NCBI RefSeq assembly: GCF_001724605.1
Contig: NZ_MEEX01000004.1
Span: 124,001-188,000 of the forward strand
Length of the DNA stretch: 64,000 bases
Reading direction: 5' to 3'
From: Phenylobacterium sp. SCN 70-31
GTDB lineage: Bacteria; Pseudomonadota; Alphaproteobacteria; Caulobacterales; Caulobacteraceae
In this document: positions 35,166-43,716 of the stretch, one piece after another
Numbering within the stretch: the first letter of the stretch is position 1
Layout: every line of letters begins with the position of its first letter
The notes under the pieces: generated by a model
The model's database searches: none
Told to the model about the DNA's origin: nothing
What the model saw: the letters and a program-made list of their open reading frames with translations, nothing else
Translations under genes and position numbers: made by a program

Positions 35166-35191
35166 TCCGGCGCGCGTCATCTCCGGATCAC
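35162..35191 (+). other. Perfect dyad overlapping the cysK stop codon
   Basis: GTGATCCGG (35162-35170) and CCGGATCAC (35183-35191) form a perfect 9-bp inverted repeat with a 12-base loop, beginning one base before the cysK TGA and ending 17 bases before vsr. Without a T-tract it is not a standard terminator. It may limit read-through into vsr or protect the cysK 3' end. Confidence 0.5.
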
Positions 35192-35208
35192 GCCGGGCGA
35201 CGACGCGC

Positions 35209-35703
35209 ATGAACGGGCCGACCGACGTCTACGGCCCGGAAAAACGCTCGGCGGTCATGCGGCGGGTGAAGGGCCGGAACACGACGCCCGAGATGACGGT
35301 GCGCAAGGCGCTGACCCGCCTGGGCGCGCGCTATCGCCTGCATCGCAGGGACCTGCCGGGAAGCCCCGACATCGTCCTGCCCGGCCGGCGGCTGGCCATC
35401 TTCGTGCATGGCTGCTTCTGGCACGGCCACGACTGCGCGCGCGGCGCGCGCACGCCCAAGCAGAACCGCGACTACTGGGTGGCCAAGATCGGCCGCAACA
35501 TCGCCCGCGACACGCGGAACGCCGAGGCGCTGACCGCTGCGGGCTGGCGGGTCGAGACGGTCTGGGAGTGCGATCTCAAGGATGCAGCCGCGCTGGAGGC
35601 CCGGCTCGTCGGTGTTCTGTCGCGTCAGCCCTTGATGCCGAAGAGCCGTGCGAAGAAGCCCGGCTTGCCGCCGCCCCCGCTGCTCGCGGTCTCGCGCAGG
35701 TAG
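35209..35703 (+). CDS. vsr: Very-short-patch repair endonuclease Vsr
   Basis: 164 aa. It nicks next to T:G mismatches left by deamination of 5-methylcytosine, preventing C-to-T mutation at methylated sites. Key residues are visible: the catalytic Asp in SPDIVL (about 54), the HGCFWHGHDC block carrying zinc ligands and histidines, and the late zinc cysteine in VWECDL (121). It fits the cytosine methyltransferase 1.1 kb upstream. The family body ends near residue 140; the last 25 residues (PKSRAKKPGLPPPP...) are read from sequence antisense to the next gene, so the tail is a by-product of a 79-base convergent overlap. Confidence 0.92.
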   Translation: MNGPTDVYGPEKRSAVMRRVKGRNTTPEMTVRKALTRLGARYRLHRRDLPGSPDIVLPGRRLAIFVHGCFWHGHDCARGARTPKQNRDYWVAKIGRNIARDTRNAEALTAAGWRVETVWECDLKDAAALEARLVGVLSRQPLMPKSRAKKPGLPPPPLLAVSRR

Positions 35704-36212
35704 CGCAACTCGGTGTAGCGGAAGCCTTCGGGTTCCTCGACGCCCAACTGGTAGCCGCAGATGGCGGCGGCCATATCGGCGGGCGCCTCGAACAGCCGGT
35801 CGATCCCGGAGGCCTCATCGGCGTCCTGCCGCCGTACGGCTTCGTCCCGTATGGCGGTCAAGGCCGCGGGCGGCGCGCCTGTCATCTCGAGGTGGTCGTC
35901 GTCGGGATCGCGAACCACGCGCCAGGTCTCGCTCCCCGCGTCGTAGCCGCGCGCCTCGGCGTGCATGACGTGTTCCTCGATGGCGCAGGCGACGGCCGGC
36001 CCCAGAGCCGCGAGCCGCGCCAGCCTGCCCTTGAACGCATCGTCGAAATCGCTGCTCACGACCAGCAACCAGCCGCCGGGCAGAACTCCCATCCCGAGTG
36101 TTTCCGGAAACTCTTCGGCGTCGAGCTCGCCCACCACTTCAGCGCCGAGCGCCGCGACGGCGGCGTCCGGCGTGAGGCCCGAGACCGCGATCCAGGAATG
36201 CGAGAAACCCAT
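35625..36212 (-). CDS. Conserved-looking protein of unknown function
   Basis: 195 aa, soluble, no signal. The N-terminal half looks like an alpha/beta domain (FSHSWIAVSGLTPDAAVAALG ... PGGWLLVVSSDFDD). The middle has an EEHVMHAEARGYDAGSETWRVVRD strand set and the C-terminal tail is basic (GGGGKPGFFARLFGIKG). I do not recognise a family. It overlaps the 3' end of vsr by 79 bases on the opposite strand, so either vsr has an extended tail or this gene's last 26 codons are shared. It is probably monocistronic. Confidence 0.65.
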   Translation of the reverse strand: MGFSHSWIAVSGLTPDAAVAALGAEVVGELDAEEFPETLGMGVLPGGWLLVVSSDFDDAFKGRLARLAALGPAVACAIEEHVMHAEARGYDAGSETWRVVRDPDDDHLEMTGAPPAALTAIRDEAVRRQDADEASGIDRLFEAPADMAAAICGYQLGVEEPEGFRYTELRYLRETASSGGGGKPGFFARLFGIKG

Positions 36213-36282
36213 CCGTCACCCCCCTAAGTCGTGATCCTCATTGTCCCAGAGCACCAACCCGCGTGCAAGAACAAAGCAGAAA

Positions 36283-36750
36283 CTAAATTGCGGAAACCTC
36301 CTCGACCGTCACCTCGGTCTTCACGGAGTTGGCGATGAAGCACTCTTCATGGGCCTCGTGGTGCAGCCGGGCGGCCTCTTCGGCCGTGGGGCGGCGGCCG
36401 TCGTAGTCGACCTGGGGCCGCAGCGTCACGCGGGTGACCGCCATCCGGTCGCCGTCGATCTTCTCCATCACGCCTTCGGCGGCGTCGCGGTAGCGCACGA
36501 CGGCGAAGCCGGCCAGCCGCGCCCTGTGGAGAAACGTCAGCATGTGACAGTTCGAGAGCGCGGCGACCAGCATCTCCTCGGGGTCCACCGCCCCCGGCGC
36601 GGCCCACTTGCCCACGACGTGGCGCGAGGCGGTGGCCGGCACGATGTGCTCGGCGAAGCCGACGGTGTGGCCGCGGCCGTAGCGGCCCTTGAGGAAGTCC
36701 TCCGGGCTCTCCTGCAACGCCCACTCGACCGTCGCGCGATAGGTGGCCAT
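36283..36750 (-). CDS. OsmC/Ohr-family thiol peroxidase
   Basis: 155 aa with the OsmC fold. Two redox cysteines are in the standard places, Cys68 (LSNCHMLTF) and Cys137 (EECFIANSVK). The family reduces organic hydroperoxides using the Cys pair and a lipoyl or thiol donor. The HHEAHEECFIANSVKTEV helix-strand is typical of the YhfA/OsmC subgroup. Its start codon at 36750 lies 13 bases downstream of the end of the acyl-CoA dehydrogenase gene, so the two are probably co-transcribed. Protection against peroxides formed during fatty-acid use is a plausible link. Confidence 0.88.
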   Translation of the reverse strand: MATYRATVEWALQESPEDFLKGRYGRGHTVGFAEHIVPATASRHVVGKWAAPGAVDPEEMLVAALSNCHMLTFLHRARLAGFAVVRYRDAAEGVMEKIDGDRMAVTRVTLRPQVDYDGRRPTAEEAARLHHEAHEECFIANSVKTEVTVEEVSAI

Positions 36751-36763
36751 CAGGACGATCCCC

Positions 36764-38551
36764 TCAGAAGGCCTCGGCGGGCAGCTTCATCATCAGCTCG
36801 GAGCCTCCCTTGAGCTTGGCCAGGCGGCTGGCGGTCTCGGGCAGGACGCGTTCGAGGTAATAGCGGCCGATCACCAGCTTGGTCTCGTAGAAGGGGTCGG
36901 TGTCGCCGGCCGCGATGCGGGCCAGCGCCGCCCGGGCCTGGAGCGCCCACATGTAGGCCAGGGCCGTCAGGCCGAAGAGGTGCAGATAGTCGGTGGAGGC
37001 GGCGCCCGCGTTGTCGGGATTGGCCAGTCCGTGCTGCATCAGCCACATGGTGGCCTCCTGAAGCTCGCCCTTGGCCTTGGCGAGCCCGTCCGCGAACGGC
37101 TTCATCGCCGCCTCGCCGTCGATCTCGGCCGAGAAGGCGTCCAGTTCGGCGAAGAAGCTCATCACGGCCCGGCCGCCGTCGGCGGCCAGCTTGCGGCCCA
37201 CGAGGTCGAGCGCCTGGACGCCGTTGGTGCCCTCGTAGATCAGCGCGATGCGCACGTCGCGCAGGTACTGACTGGCCGGGAAGTGCTCGGTGAAGCCCGA
37301 GCCGCCGTGCACCTGCATGGCGTCGGAACAGACCTGGAAGCCGCGGTCGGTGAGGAAGGCCTTCACCACCGGGGTCATGAGGGCCATGTAGTCGCGGCCC
37401 TTCTGCCGGACGGCCTCGTCCGGGCTGGCGTGGGAGAGGTCGCCGTGGAGCGCGGTCCAGGCCATGAAGGCGCGGCCGCCTTCGACGATGGCGCGGGCGT
37501 CCATCAGCATGCGGCGCACGTCGGGGTGGACGATGATCGGGTCGGCCGGTCCGTCCGGATTCTTGGGACCGGTGAGCGAGCGGCCCTGGAGACGCTCCTT
37601 CGCGAAGGCGGCGGCGGCCTGGTAGGCGGCTTCGGCCTGGGCGATCCCCTGGAGGCCCACGCCCAGGCGCGCCTCGTTCATCATCACGAACATCAGCTTG
37701 AGGCCCTGGTTCTCCTCGCCGATGAGCCAGCCGACGGACTCCTCGTGGCTGATGACACAGGTGGCGTTACCGTGGATGCCCATCTTCTCTTCCAGGCCCA
37801 GGCACTTCACCGCGTTGCGCTCGCCGGGGTTGCCGTCGGCGTCGGGGATGAACTTGGGCACGATGAACAGGCTGATGCCGCGCACGCCGGCCGGCGCCCC
37901 CTCGATCCGGGCCAGCACCAGATGGACGATGTTCTCGGTCAGGTCCTGCTCGCCGCCGCTGATCCAGATCTTCTGGCCGGAAATCCGATAGGTCCCGTCA
38001 GCCTGCGGAACCGCCTTGGTGCGGAGGAGCCCGAGGTCTGTGCCGCAATGCGGCTCGGTCAGGTTCATGGTGCCCGCCCATTGGAAGGAGGCGAGCTTGG
38101 GCAGGTAGAGGTCCTTCTGCTCCGGCGTCCCGCCCACCACGATCGCCGAATAGGCGCCGTGGGTCAGTCCCGGGTACATCGAGAAGGCCATGTTCGCCGA
38201 CGAACTCATCTCGGAGAACGCCACGTTGACGACGTGGGGCAGGCCCTGGCCGCCATAGGTCGGATCGGACCCCAGGCCGGGCCAGCCGCCCTCGACCAGC
38301 TTGGCGTAGGCGTCCTTGAAGCCGCTCGGCGTCCGGACCGTGAAGTCCGGGCTCCAGACGCAGCCCTCCTTGTCGCCCACCCCGTTCAGCGGGGCCAGGA
38401 CTTCGGACGTGAACTTCCCGGCCTCCTCCAGGACCGCATCGACCGTGTCGATCGAGGCGTCGGCGAACGCGGGCAGGTCTGCGTAGCGCTCGAGCTGGAG
38501 CACGTCGCGCAGCAGGAAGGCGTAGTCCCGCACGGGGGCCTGGTAGGTCAT
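36764..38551 (-). CDS. Acyl-CoA dehydrogenase (FadE-type, long form)
   Basis: 595 aa, longer than medium-chain dehydrogenases because of a C-terminal extension typical of the bacterial acyl-CoA dehydrogenase_C group. FAD-binding segments are visible (TEPHCGTDLGLLRTKA; YRISGQKIWISGG). The catalytic-base region IYEGTNGVQALDL has the Glu of the YEGTNG motif, and GGSGFTEHFP is also present. It oxidises acyl-CoA to enoyl-CoA in beta-oxidation. It is flanked by OsmC downstream and a MerR regulator 32 bases upstream on the same strand, which likely controls it. Confidence 0.93.
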   Translation of the reverse strand: MTYQAPVRDYAFLLRDVLQLERYADLPAFADASIDTVDAVLEEAGKFTSEVLAPLNGVGDKEGCVWSPDFTVRTPSGFKDAYAKLVEGGWPGLGSDPTYGGQGLPHVVNVAFSEMSSSANMAFSMYPGLTHGAYSAIVVGGTPEQKDLYLPKLASFQWAGTMNLTEPHCGTDLGLLRTKAVPQADGTYRISGQKIWISGGEQDLTENIVHLVLARIEGAPAGVRGISLFIVPKFIPDADGNPGERNAVKCLGLEEKMGIHGNATCVISHEESVGWLIGEENQGLKLMFVMMNEARLGVGLQGIAQAEAAYQAAAAFAKERLQGRSLTGPKNPDGPADPIIVHPDVRRMLMDARAIVEGGRAFMAWTALHGDLSHASPDEAVRQKGRDYMALMTPVVKAFLTDRGFQVCSDAMQVHGGSGFTEHFPASQYLRDVRIALIYEGTNGVQALDLVGRKLAADGGRAVMSFFAELDAFSAEIDGEAAMKPFADGLAKAKGELQEATMWLMQHGLANPDNAGAASTDYLHLFGLTALAYMWALQARAALARIAAGDTDPFYETKLVIGRYYLERVLPETASRLAKLKGGSELMMKLPAEAF

Positions 38552-38583
38552 GGGAGCTCCGGAGTCTGTCCGGCTCCGGTTTA

Positions 38584-39063
38584 TCAGGCCTCCGCGCCGC
38601 CCTCCATGCCGTCGAGGCGACGACGCAGCATCTGGTCGTAGGCCTCGGCGCTGGGCAGGAGATCGGGGCGGGTCTCGGCCAGCCGGCTCTCCATCGCCAC
38701 GACGCCCATCTCAAGCTGAGCGATGGCGTCGTCGATATCCTTCTTCTGCTGCTCCAGGGCCACGATACGCTCCTGGAACTTGCGCAGGCTCTTGGCGGCC
38801 TGGGCGACCCCGGTGTCGTCCGCGTCGTACAGGTCGAGGATCTCGGCGATCTCGGCCAGCGAGAGGCCGACGCGCTTGCCGCGCAGGATCAGGACGAGGC
38901 GGCCGCGGTCCTTGTAGGAATAGACGCGGTTCATGCCGTCCCGGGCCGGATTGAGCAGACCCTTGTCCTCGTAGAACCGCAGCGCACGCGGCGTGCATTT
39001 GAACTCATGGCAGAGCTGCCGGATCGTATAGGTCCGGACGGGGCGGCGCAGATCGTGGGGCAT
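38584..39063 (-). CDS. MerR-family transcriptional regulator
   Basis: 159 aa from the ATG at 39063, preceded by GGGAGGAC. The winged HTH of MerR (YTIRQLCHEFKCTPRALRFYEDKGLL) is followed by a long coiled-coil dimerisation helix with heptads (AKSLRKFQERIVALEQQKKDIDDAIAQLEMGVVAMESRL). No metal-binding cysteine loop is present at the C-terminus, so this is not a metal sensor. The position next to acyl-CoA dehydrogenase and the form match the LiuR/acyl-CoA-responsive MerR group. A TTTACGTCAA element lies upstream, similar to that group's sites. Confidence 0.85.
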   Translation of the reverse strand: MPHDLRRPVRTYTIRQLCHEFKCTPRALRFYEDKGLLNPARDGMNRVYSYKDRGRLVLILRGKRVGLSLAEIAEILDLYDADDTGVAQAAKSLRKFQERIVALEQQKKDIDDAIAQLEMGVVAMESRLAETRPDLLPSAEAYDQMLRRRLDGMEGGAEA

Positions 39064-39080
39064 GATGATGCCGTCCTCCC

Positions 39081-39129
39081 TTGGCTTATCGTTGATAACC
39101 AACGTGCGCCCGGGTTCCGTTTACGTCAA
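39081..39129 (-). promoter_or_regulatory. MerR-type operator region: TTTACGTCAA element and a second dyad
   Basis: TTTACGTCAA at 39120-39129 is an imperfect palindrome centred on ACGT, reading TTGACGTAAA on the gene strand. It resembles what I recall of LiuR-type sites from memory. Closer to the gene, TTGG-C-TTATC-GTT-GATAA-CCAA (39081-39102) is a second dyad with a one-base bulge. Both lie in the 170-base gap before the regulator, consistent with autoregulation and control of the downstream acyl-CoA dehydrogenase. Confidence 0.4.
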
Positions 39130-39233
39130 GGGGAGCGAACGCGGCGTCAGTCGTCAAAGGCTGTGGACAGCGATGACCGTCATGCTCGATTGCGACCGGG
39201 GTATGACGATAGCGCTCCCTACGTCTCGGCCTT

Positions 39234-40928
39234 TCAGGCCGCGACGAGGTCCCCGGCCAGCGCCCGCCGGATCAGGGCGACGGTGCGGTCGATCCCGAAG
39301 ATCGCCACGAACGAGCCGAAACGCGGCCCCTGGCTCTGGCCGAGCAGCACCTCGTAGAGCGCGCCGAACCAGGCCCGCAGGGGATCGAAGCCGGCGGCCT
39401 TGCCCACCTCGAACACCTCGTTCTGTATCGCTTCGGCGTCGGCGTCGGCCGGCAGCGCCTCGAGCCTGGCCACGAGATCGAGCATCGCCGCGCGTTCGAG
39501 GTCGGTCGGGGCGCGGAACCGCTTCGAGGGCTTCACGAAGTCCTCATAATAGTTGAGCGCATAGCCCACGAGCTTGTCGAGCAGCGGCTCGCTCTTCGGC
39601 GTCGCGCCCGGCAGATAGCGGGCGATGAAGGCCCACAGGATGTCCTTGGTCGACGCGTCGGCCGCGGACACCAGATTGAGCAGCAGCGAGAACGACAGCG
39701 GCGAGCCCTTTTCGGGCGGCGCGCCGCGATGGACGTGCCAGGCGGGGTTGTCGAGCTGGGCGGCGTTGTCGCCCTCGGCCTTCTTGCGCAGCAGGGCGTC
39801 GAGCTGCTGGAGGTACTCGTCGGTGGCCTTGGGGATCACGTCGAAATAGAGCCGCTTGGCCGACTTCGGCGACTGGAACATGTAGTAGGTCAGGCTCTCG
39901 GGCGCGCCGTAGCGCAGCCACTCCTCGATGGTCAGGCCGTTGCCCTTCGACTTCGAGATCTTCTGGTTGTTCTCGTCCATGAAGAGCTCGAAGTGGAACG
40001 CCTCGGGCGGCTCGCCGCCCAGCGCGCGGACGATCTTGTTCGAGACGCGGACGCTGTCGACCAGGTCCTTGCCGGAGGCCTCGAAGTCGACCTCCAGCGC
40101 CGTCCAGCGGGCGGCCCAATCGGGGCGCCATTGCAGCTTCACGTGGCCGCCGGTGACGGGAACCTCGGTCGGCGTCCCATCCTCGTCGGCGAACACGATC
40201 GTGCCCTTCTCGACGTTGCGTTCCAGCGTCGGCGCCTGGAGAACCCGGCCGCTCTTCGGGCTGATGGGCAGGAACGGCGAATAGGTGGCGCGGCGCTCCT
40301 CGCCCAGGGTGGGCAGCATGATCGCCTGGACGGCGTCGAACCGCGCCAGGATCCGCAGCAGCACCTCGTCGAACCGCCCCGACCGGTAGGTCTCGGTCGA
40401 CGACATGAAGGTGTATTCGAACCCGAAGCTGTCGAGGAACGCGCGGAGGCGGGCGTTGTTGTGGGCGCCGAAGCTCTCGTGCTCGCCGAACGGGTCGCGG
40501 ACGGACGTGACCGGCTTGTCGCGATCCTCCTCCAGCATCTCGCGATTGGGCACGTTGTCCGGGATCTTCCGCAGGCCGTCCATGTCGTCCGAAAAGACGA
40601 TGAGCTGGGTCGGGATGGCGTCCTCGGTCAGCGCCCGGAACGCGTTGCGCACGATGGTGGGCCGGGTGGCCTCGCCGAACGTGCCCAGGTGCGGCAGGCC
40701 GCTGGCCCCATAGCCGCACTGGAAGATCACCGGCTTCTGTAGAGCGGGTAGGGTCCGGACGGCTTCGGCGAACTCGCCACGGGCGAACAGGGCGGCCGCC
40801 AGATCCCGCTCGGCGTCGGTCAGGCGCAGGCGGGTGATGCGGTCCAGCAGGATGCGCGCCTGTTCGAACGGCCAGCTGCGCGCGTCGCGCGCCTGTTGGG
40901 ACAGTCCTTGGAGAGTATGGCCTTGCAT
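39234..40928 (-). CDS. lysS: Lysyl-tRNA synthetase, class I
   Basis: 564 aa from the ATG at 40928. The class I signature motifs are present: GLPHLGTF (HIGH-like) near residue 78 and KISKSKGNG (KMSKS) near 320. Class I LysRS replaces the class II enzyme in most archaea, spirochaetes and alphaproteobacteria, so it supports the taxonomic guess. It charges tRNA-Lys with lysine. The C-terminal helical bundle is complete (EVLLGQSQGPRFGSFVAIFGIDRTVALIRRALAG). Its promoter region is divergent from the TonB-dependent receptor across 160 bases. Confidence 0.94.
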   Translation of the reverse strand: MQGHTLQGLSQQARDARSWPFEQARILLDRITRLRLTDAERDLAAALFARGEFAEAVRTLPALQKPVIFQCGYGASGLPHLGTFGEATRPTIVRNAFRALTEDAIPTQLIVFSDDMDGLRKIPDNVPNREMLEEDRDKPVTSVRDPFGEHESFGAHNNARLRAFLDSFGFEYTFMSSTETYRSGRFDEVLLRILARFDAVQAIMLPTLGEERRATYSPFLPISPKSGRVLQAPTLERNVEKGTIVFADEDGTPTEVPVTGGHVKLQWRPDWAARWTALEVDFEASGKDLVDSVRVSNKIVRALGGEPPEAFHFELFMDENNQKISKSKGNGLTIEEWLRYGAPESLTYYMFQSPKSAKRLYFDVIPKATDEYLQQLDALLRKKAEGDNAAQLDNPAWHVHRGAPPEKGSPLSFSLLLNLVSAADASTKDILWAFIARYLPGATPKSEPLLDKLVGYALNYYEDFVKPSKRFRAPTDLERAAMLDLVARLEALPADADAEAIQNEVFEVGKAAGFDPLRAWFGALYEVLLGQSQGPRFGSFVAIFGIDRTVALIRRALAGDLVAA

Positions 40929-41088
40929 GCCGGGCGGCCTAAACCCCTCGGGGCCCAGGCTCAAGGCCTATCGCCCGGTAGCGGGCCGGCCCAGGGCGTG
41001 GCGCTGTCGCGCAGCCTTCGCGAAGCCGTCGCCCGGTTGTCACTCCCGTCCCGTAAGCGCGCCCCATCCGACAAGAGGGGATTTTGTC

Positions 41089-43716
41089 ATGTCTTACGGG
41101 AATGCGGGCGGCCAGCGCCGCCGCGCGGCGCTTCTGTCTGCGTCGAGCCTGATCCTGGCCCTGGCCGCCGCTGCGCCCGCGCTGGCGGCCGACGATGCGG
41201 CCGACGCCGGCGCCGAGGTCGAGGAGATCGTCGTCACCGGCCAGCGCGAGGCCCAGCGCGCAGCCATCGCCGTGAAGCGCGAGGAATTCGTGGTGGCCGA
41301 CGTGGTTTCCGCAGACGACATCGGCAAGCTGCCCGACCACAACACCGCCGCCGCACTGCGCCGCATCCCCGGCGTGTCGGTGATGGAGGACCAGGGCGAG
41401 CCGCGCTTCCCAGTGCTCCGCGGCCTGCGTTCCACCTACAACCGGACGACCGTCGACGGCGCCATCATGGCGTCGGTGGACGAGAGCAGCCGGACGATCC
41501 CGATGGATATCGTCCCCTCGGTGATGGCGGGCCGCCTCGAGGTGATGAAGACGATCAGGCCCGAGGACGACGGCAACGCTATCGGCGGCGTCATCAACGT
41601 GACGACGCGCAGCGCCTTCGACGCCGGCCGGCCCTTCTTCAACAGCATGGCGTCCGCCGGCTACTACGAACGCAGCGGCGGCGTGCGGAACGACAAGCAA
41701 TCCTACCGCCTGGCCTTCGCGGCCGGCCGCACGTTCGGCGCGGCCGACGAATGGGGCGTCGTCGTCGGCGCCTCGCACGAGCAGCTCGACTACGACATTC
41801 CCCAGGTGGAATCCCAGGACCCCTCGGTTCGCGAGTACACCGCCGCGGGCGCCCCGGTGAACTCGGGCGCGGCGACCGGCAACGGCATCCAGGTGCCCAC
41901 CTTCGTGCGCCTGTTCTGGTACAACAACACCAAGCAGCGCAGCGGCCTGAACGCCAAGGTCGAGTACCGCCCGAACACGGACTTCCGCTGGGAGGCCTCG
42001 GGCCTCTTCGCCCGGATGGAGGACGACGAGGAGCGGATCGAGTACCGCACCGAGCCGCTGGGCAATGTCAGCAACCAGACCCCCACCAGCGGCAGCTTCG
42101 CCCGCGGCCGCAGCGTGATCCAGCTCAATCAGCCGATCACCAAGCGCGAGATCGGCATGGCGCGGTCGGCCTTCGAATGGCGCTTCGCGCCCCTGTGGAA
42201 CCTGGACGGCGACGTCGTCTACTCGCAGGCTCGCTTGGACGTGCCGAACGAGTCCGTGGAGTTCCGGACCATCGACGCCCAGGGCGCGAACTATGCGTTC
42301 GACTACGATACGACGAACGCCTTCTTCCCGATCTTCCGGCCGGTGAACGAGGCCAATCTCCGAAACCCGGCCAACTACAATCTGCAGCAACACCGCTTCG
42401 CGGTCACCGCCACCGACGAGGACACCGCCCAGGCGCGCTTCAATGTGGCCTACGACGACGAGGGCGGCGACCGGAACCTCAAGGCCAAGGCCGGCGGCCT
42501 GCTGCGCAGCACGAAGCGCGAATTCCTGTCACGGCAGACGAACTACACGGCGCTCCCCGGCTTCACCTACACGCTGGATGCGGTCGACCGGCCCGGGCCC
42601 ACCGAGCTGATCGCCGGCCGATACCTGTTGAACCCGAGGATCGACCCCAAGGCCGCCAGCGACTTCCTGAACGCCAATCGCGACCGCTTCCGCGTGGCCA
42701 CCAACCTGCCCACGGGGGACTACGAGGTGTCCGAGGACGTCTTCGCGGCCTATGGCCAGGCCAGCTACCGGATGGGCGATGTCACCCTGCTGGGCGGTCT
42801 CCGATACGAGCGGACGAAGGTGGACTCGGACGCGGTCCGCAACACCGGCGGCGTCCTGACGCCCGTCAGCAATTCGGGTTCGTACGACAACCTGCTGCCC
42901 AGCGTGCATCTGCAATGGAATGCGCGGGAGAACCTGATCGTCCGGGCGGCGTGGACCAACACCATCGGCCGCCCCGACTATGGTTCGCTGGCCGCCAGCG
43001 AGACCCTGAACTTCGATGGGAGCCAGCCCACCCTGTCGCGCGGAAACCCGGACCTGAAGGCGCGAGAGAGCCGCGGCTTCGACCTGTCGGTGGAATTCTA
43101 TCCCCCCGACGGCCTGATCTCGCTGGCGGTGTTCTCCAAGAGCATCAAGAACGAGATCTTCACCTTGTCGTCCGTCGAGCAGATCGACGTGGGCCGCGGC
43201 GTGGAGGCGGTGACGGTCTCGACGCCCCGCAACGCTGAGGACGCCAAGATCAAGGGCGTGGAGTTCGCCGTGCAGCAGGCCTTCACCTTCCTGCCCGCGC
43301 CCTTCGACGGCTTCGGTTTCAACGGCAACATCACCTACCTGGACACCGAGTTCACGTTCCTTACGCGGGCGGGACGCCGCGTGACCGGCCTGTTCCAGCA
43401 GCCCGAGATCACCACGAACGAGTCGATCTACTATCAGCGAGGCCCGCTCGAGGCCCGGGTCTCGCACAACTACATCGGCGGCTTCCTGGAGACGATCAAC
43501 GATACGATCCCCAACGCCGACCAGTACTGGAAGGGCCGTCACGTGTTCGACGCCAGCGTGAGCTGGCGGATCAACGACAACTTCACGGTCTTCGCCGAGG
43601 CCCAGAACCTGTCGAACACCGGACGCCAGGAAGTGACCGGCCCCGGTCAGCGCTATCTCCAGGAGTGGGCGAACTATGGTCGCACCTACTGGGTCGGCCT
43701 GGCGGCGACGTTCTGA
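41089..43716 (+). CDS. TonB-dependent outer-membrane receptor
   Basis: 875 aa from the ATG at 41089 (AGAGGGG upstream). It has a signal peptide (ALLSASSLILALAAAAPALA), a TonB-box-like EEIVVTGQR, and a plug (about 60-170: LPDHNTAAALRRIPGVSVMEDQGEPRFPVLRGLRS). The 22-strand barrel ends in the aromatic C-terminus WANYGRTYWVGLAATF. The form is that of the Xanthomonas/Caulobacter TonB receptor group. It imports a large or scarce nutrient. Its stop overlaps the next ATG (TGATG), so translation is coupled to the unknown secreted protein and the PhoD downstream, implying a phosphorus compound as cargo. The ligand is not proven. Confidence 0.92.
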   Translation: MSYGNAGGQRRRAALLSASSLILALAAAAPALAADDAADAGAEVEEIVVTGQREAQRAAIAVKREEFVVADVVSADDIGKLPDHNTAAALRRIPGVSVMEDQGEPRFPVLRGLRSTYNRTTVDGAIMASVDESSRTIPMDIVPSVMAGRLEVMKTIRPEDDGNAIGGVINVTTRSAFDAGRPFFNSMASAGYYERSGGVRNDKQSYRLAFAAGRTFGAADEWGVVVGASHEQLDYDIPQVESQDPSVREYTAAGAPVNSGAATGNGIQVPTFVRLFWYNNTKQRSGLNAKVEYRPNTDFRWEASGLFARMEDDEERIEYRTEPLGNVSNQTPTSGSFARGRSVIQLNQPITKREIGMARSAFEWRFAPLWNLDGDVVYSQARLDVPNESVEFRTIDAQGANYAFDYDTTNAFFPIFRPVNEANLRNPANYNLQQHRFAVTATDEDTAQARFNVAYDDEGGDRNLKAKAGGLLRSTKREFLSRQTNYTALPGFTYTLDAVDRPGPTELIAGRYLLNPRIDPKAASDFLNANRDRFRVATNLPTGDYEVSEDVFAAYGQASYRMGDVTLLGGLRYERTKVDSDAVRNTGGVLTPVSNSGSYDNLLPSVHLQWNARENLIVRAAWTNTIGRPDYGSLAASETLNFDGSQPTLSRGNPDLKARESRGFDLSVEFYPPDGLISLAVFSKSIKNEIFTLSSVEQIDVGRGVEAVTVSTPRNAEDAKIKGVEFAVQQAFTFLPAPFDGFGFNGNITYLDTEFTFLTRAGRRVTGLFQQPEITTNESIYYQRGPLEARVSHNYIGGFLETINDTIPNADQYWKGRHVFDASVSWRINDNFTVFAEAQNLSNTGRQEVTGPGQRYLQEWANYGRTYWVGLAATF

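Noticed and set aside
40960-41088. A Pho box before the TonB receptor
   Set aside because: Only a partial TTGTCAC at 41037-41043 is present; the second repeat at the required spacing matches poorly, so I do not claim PhoB control.
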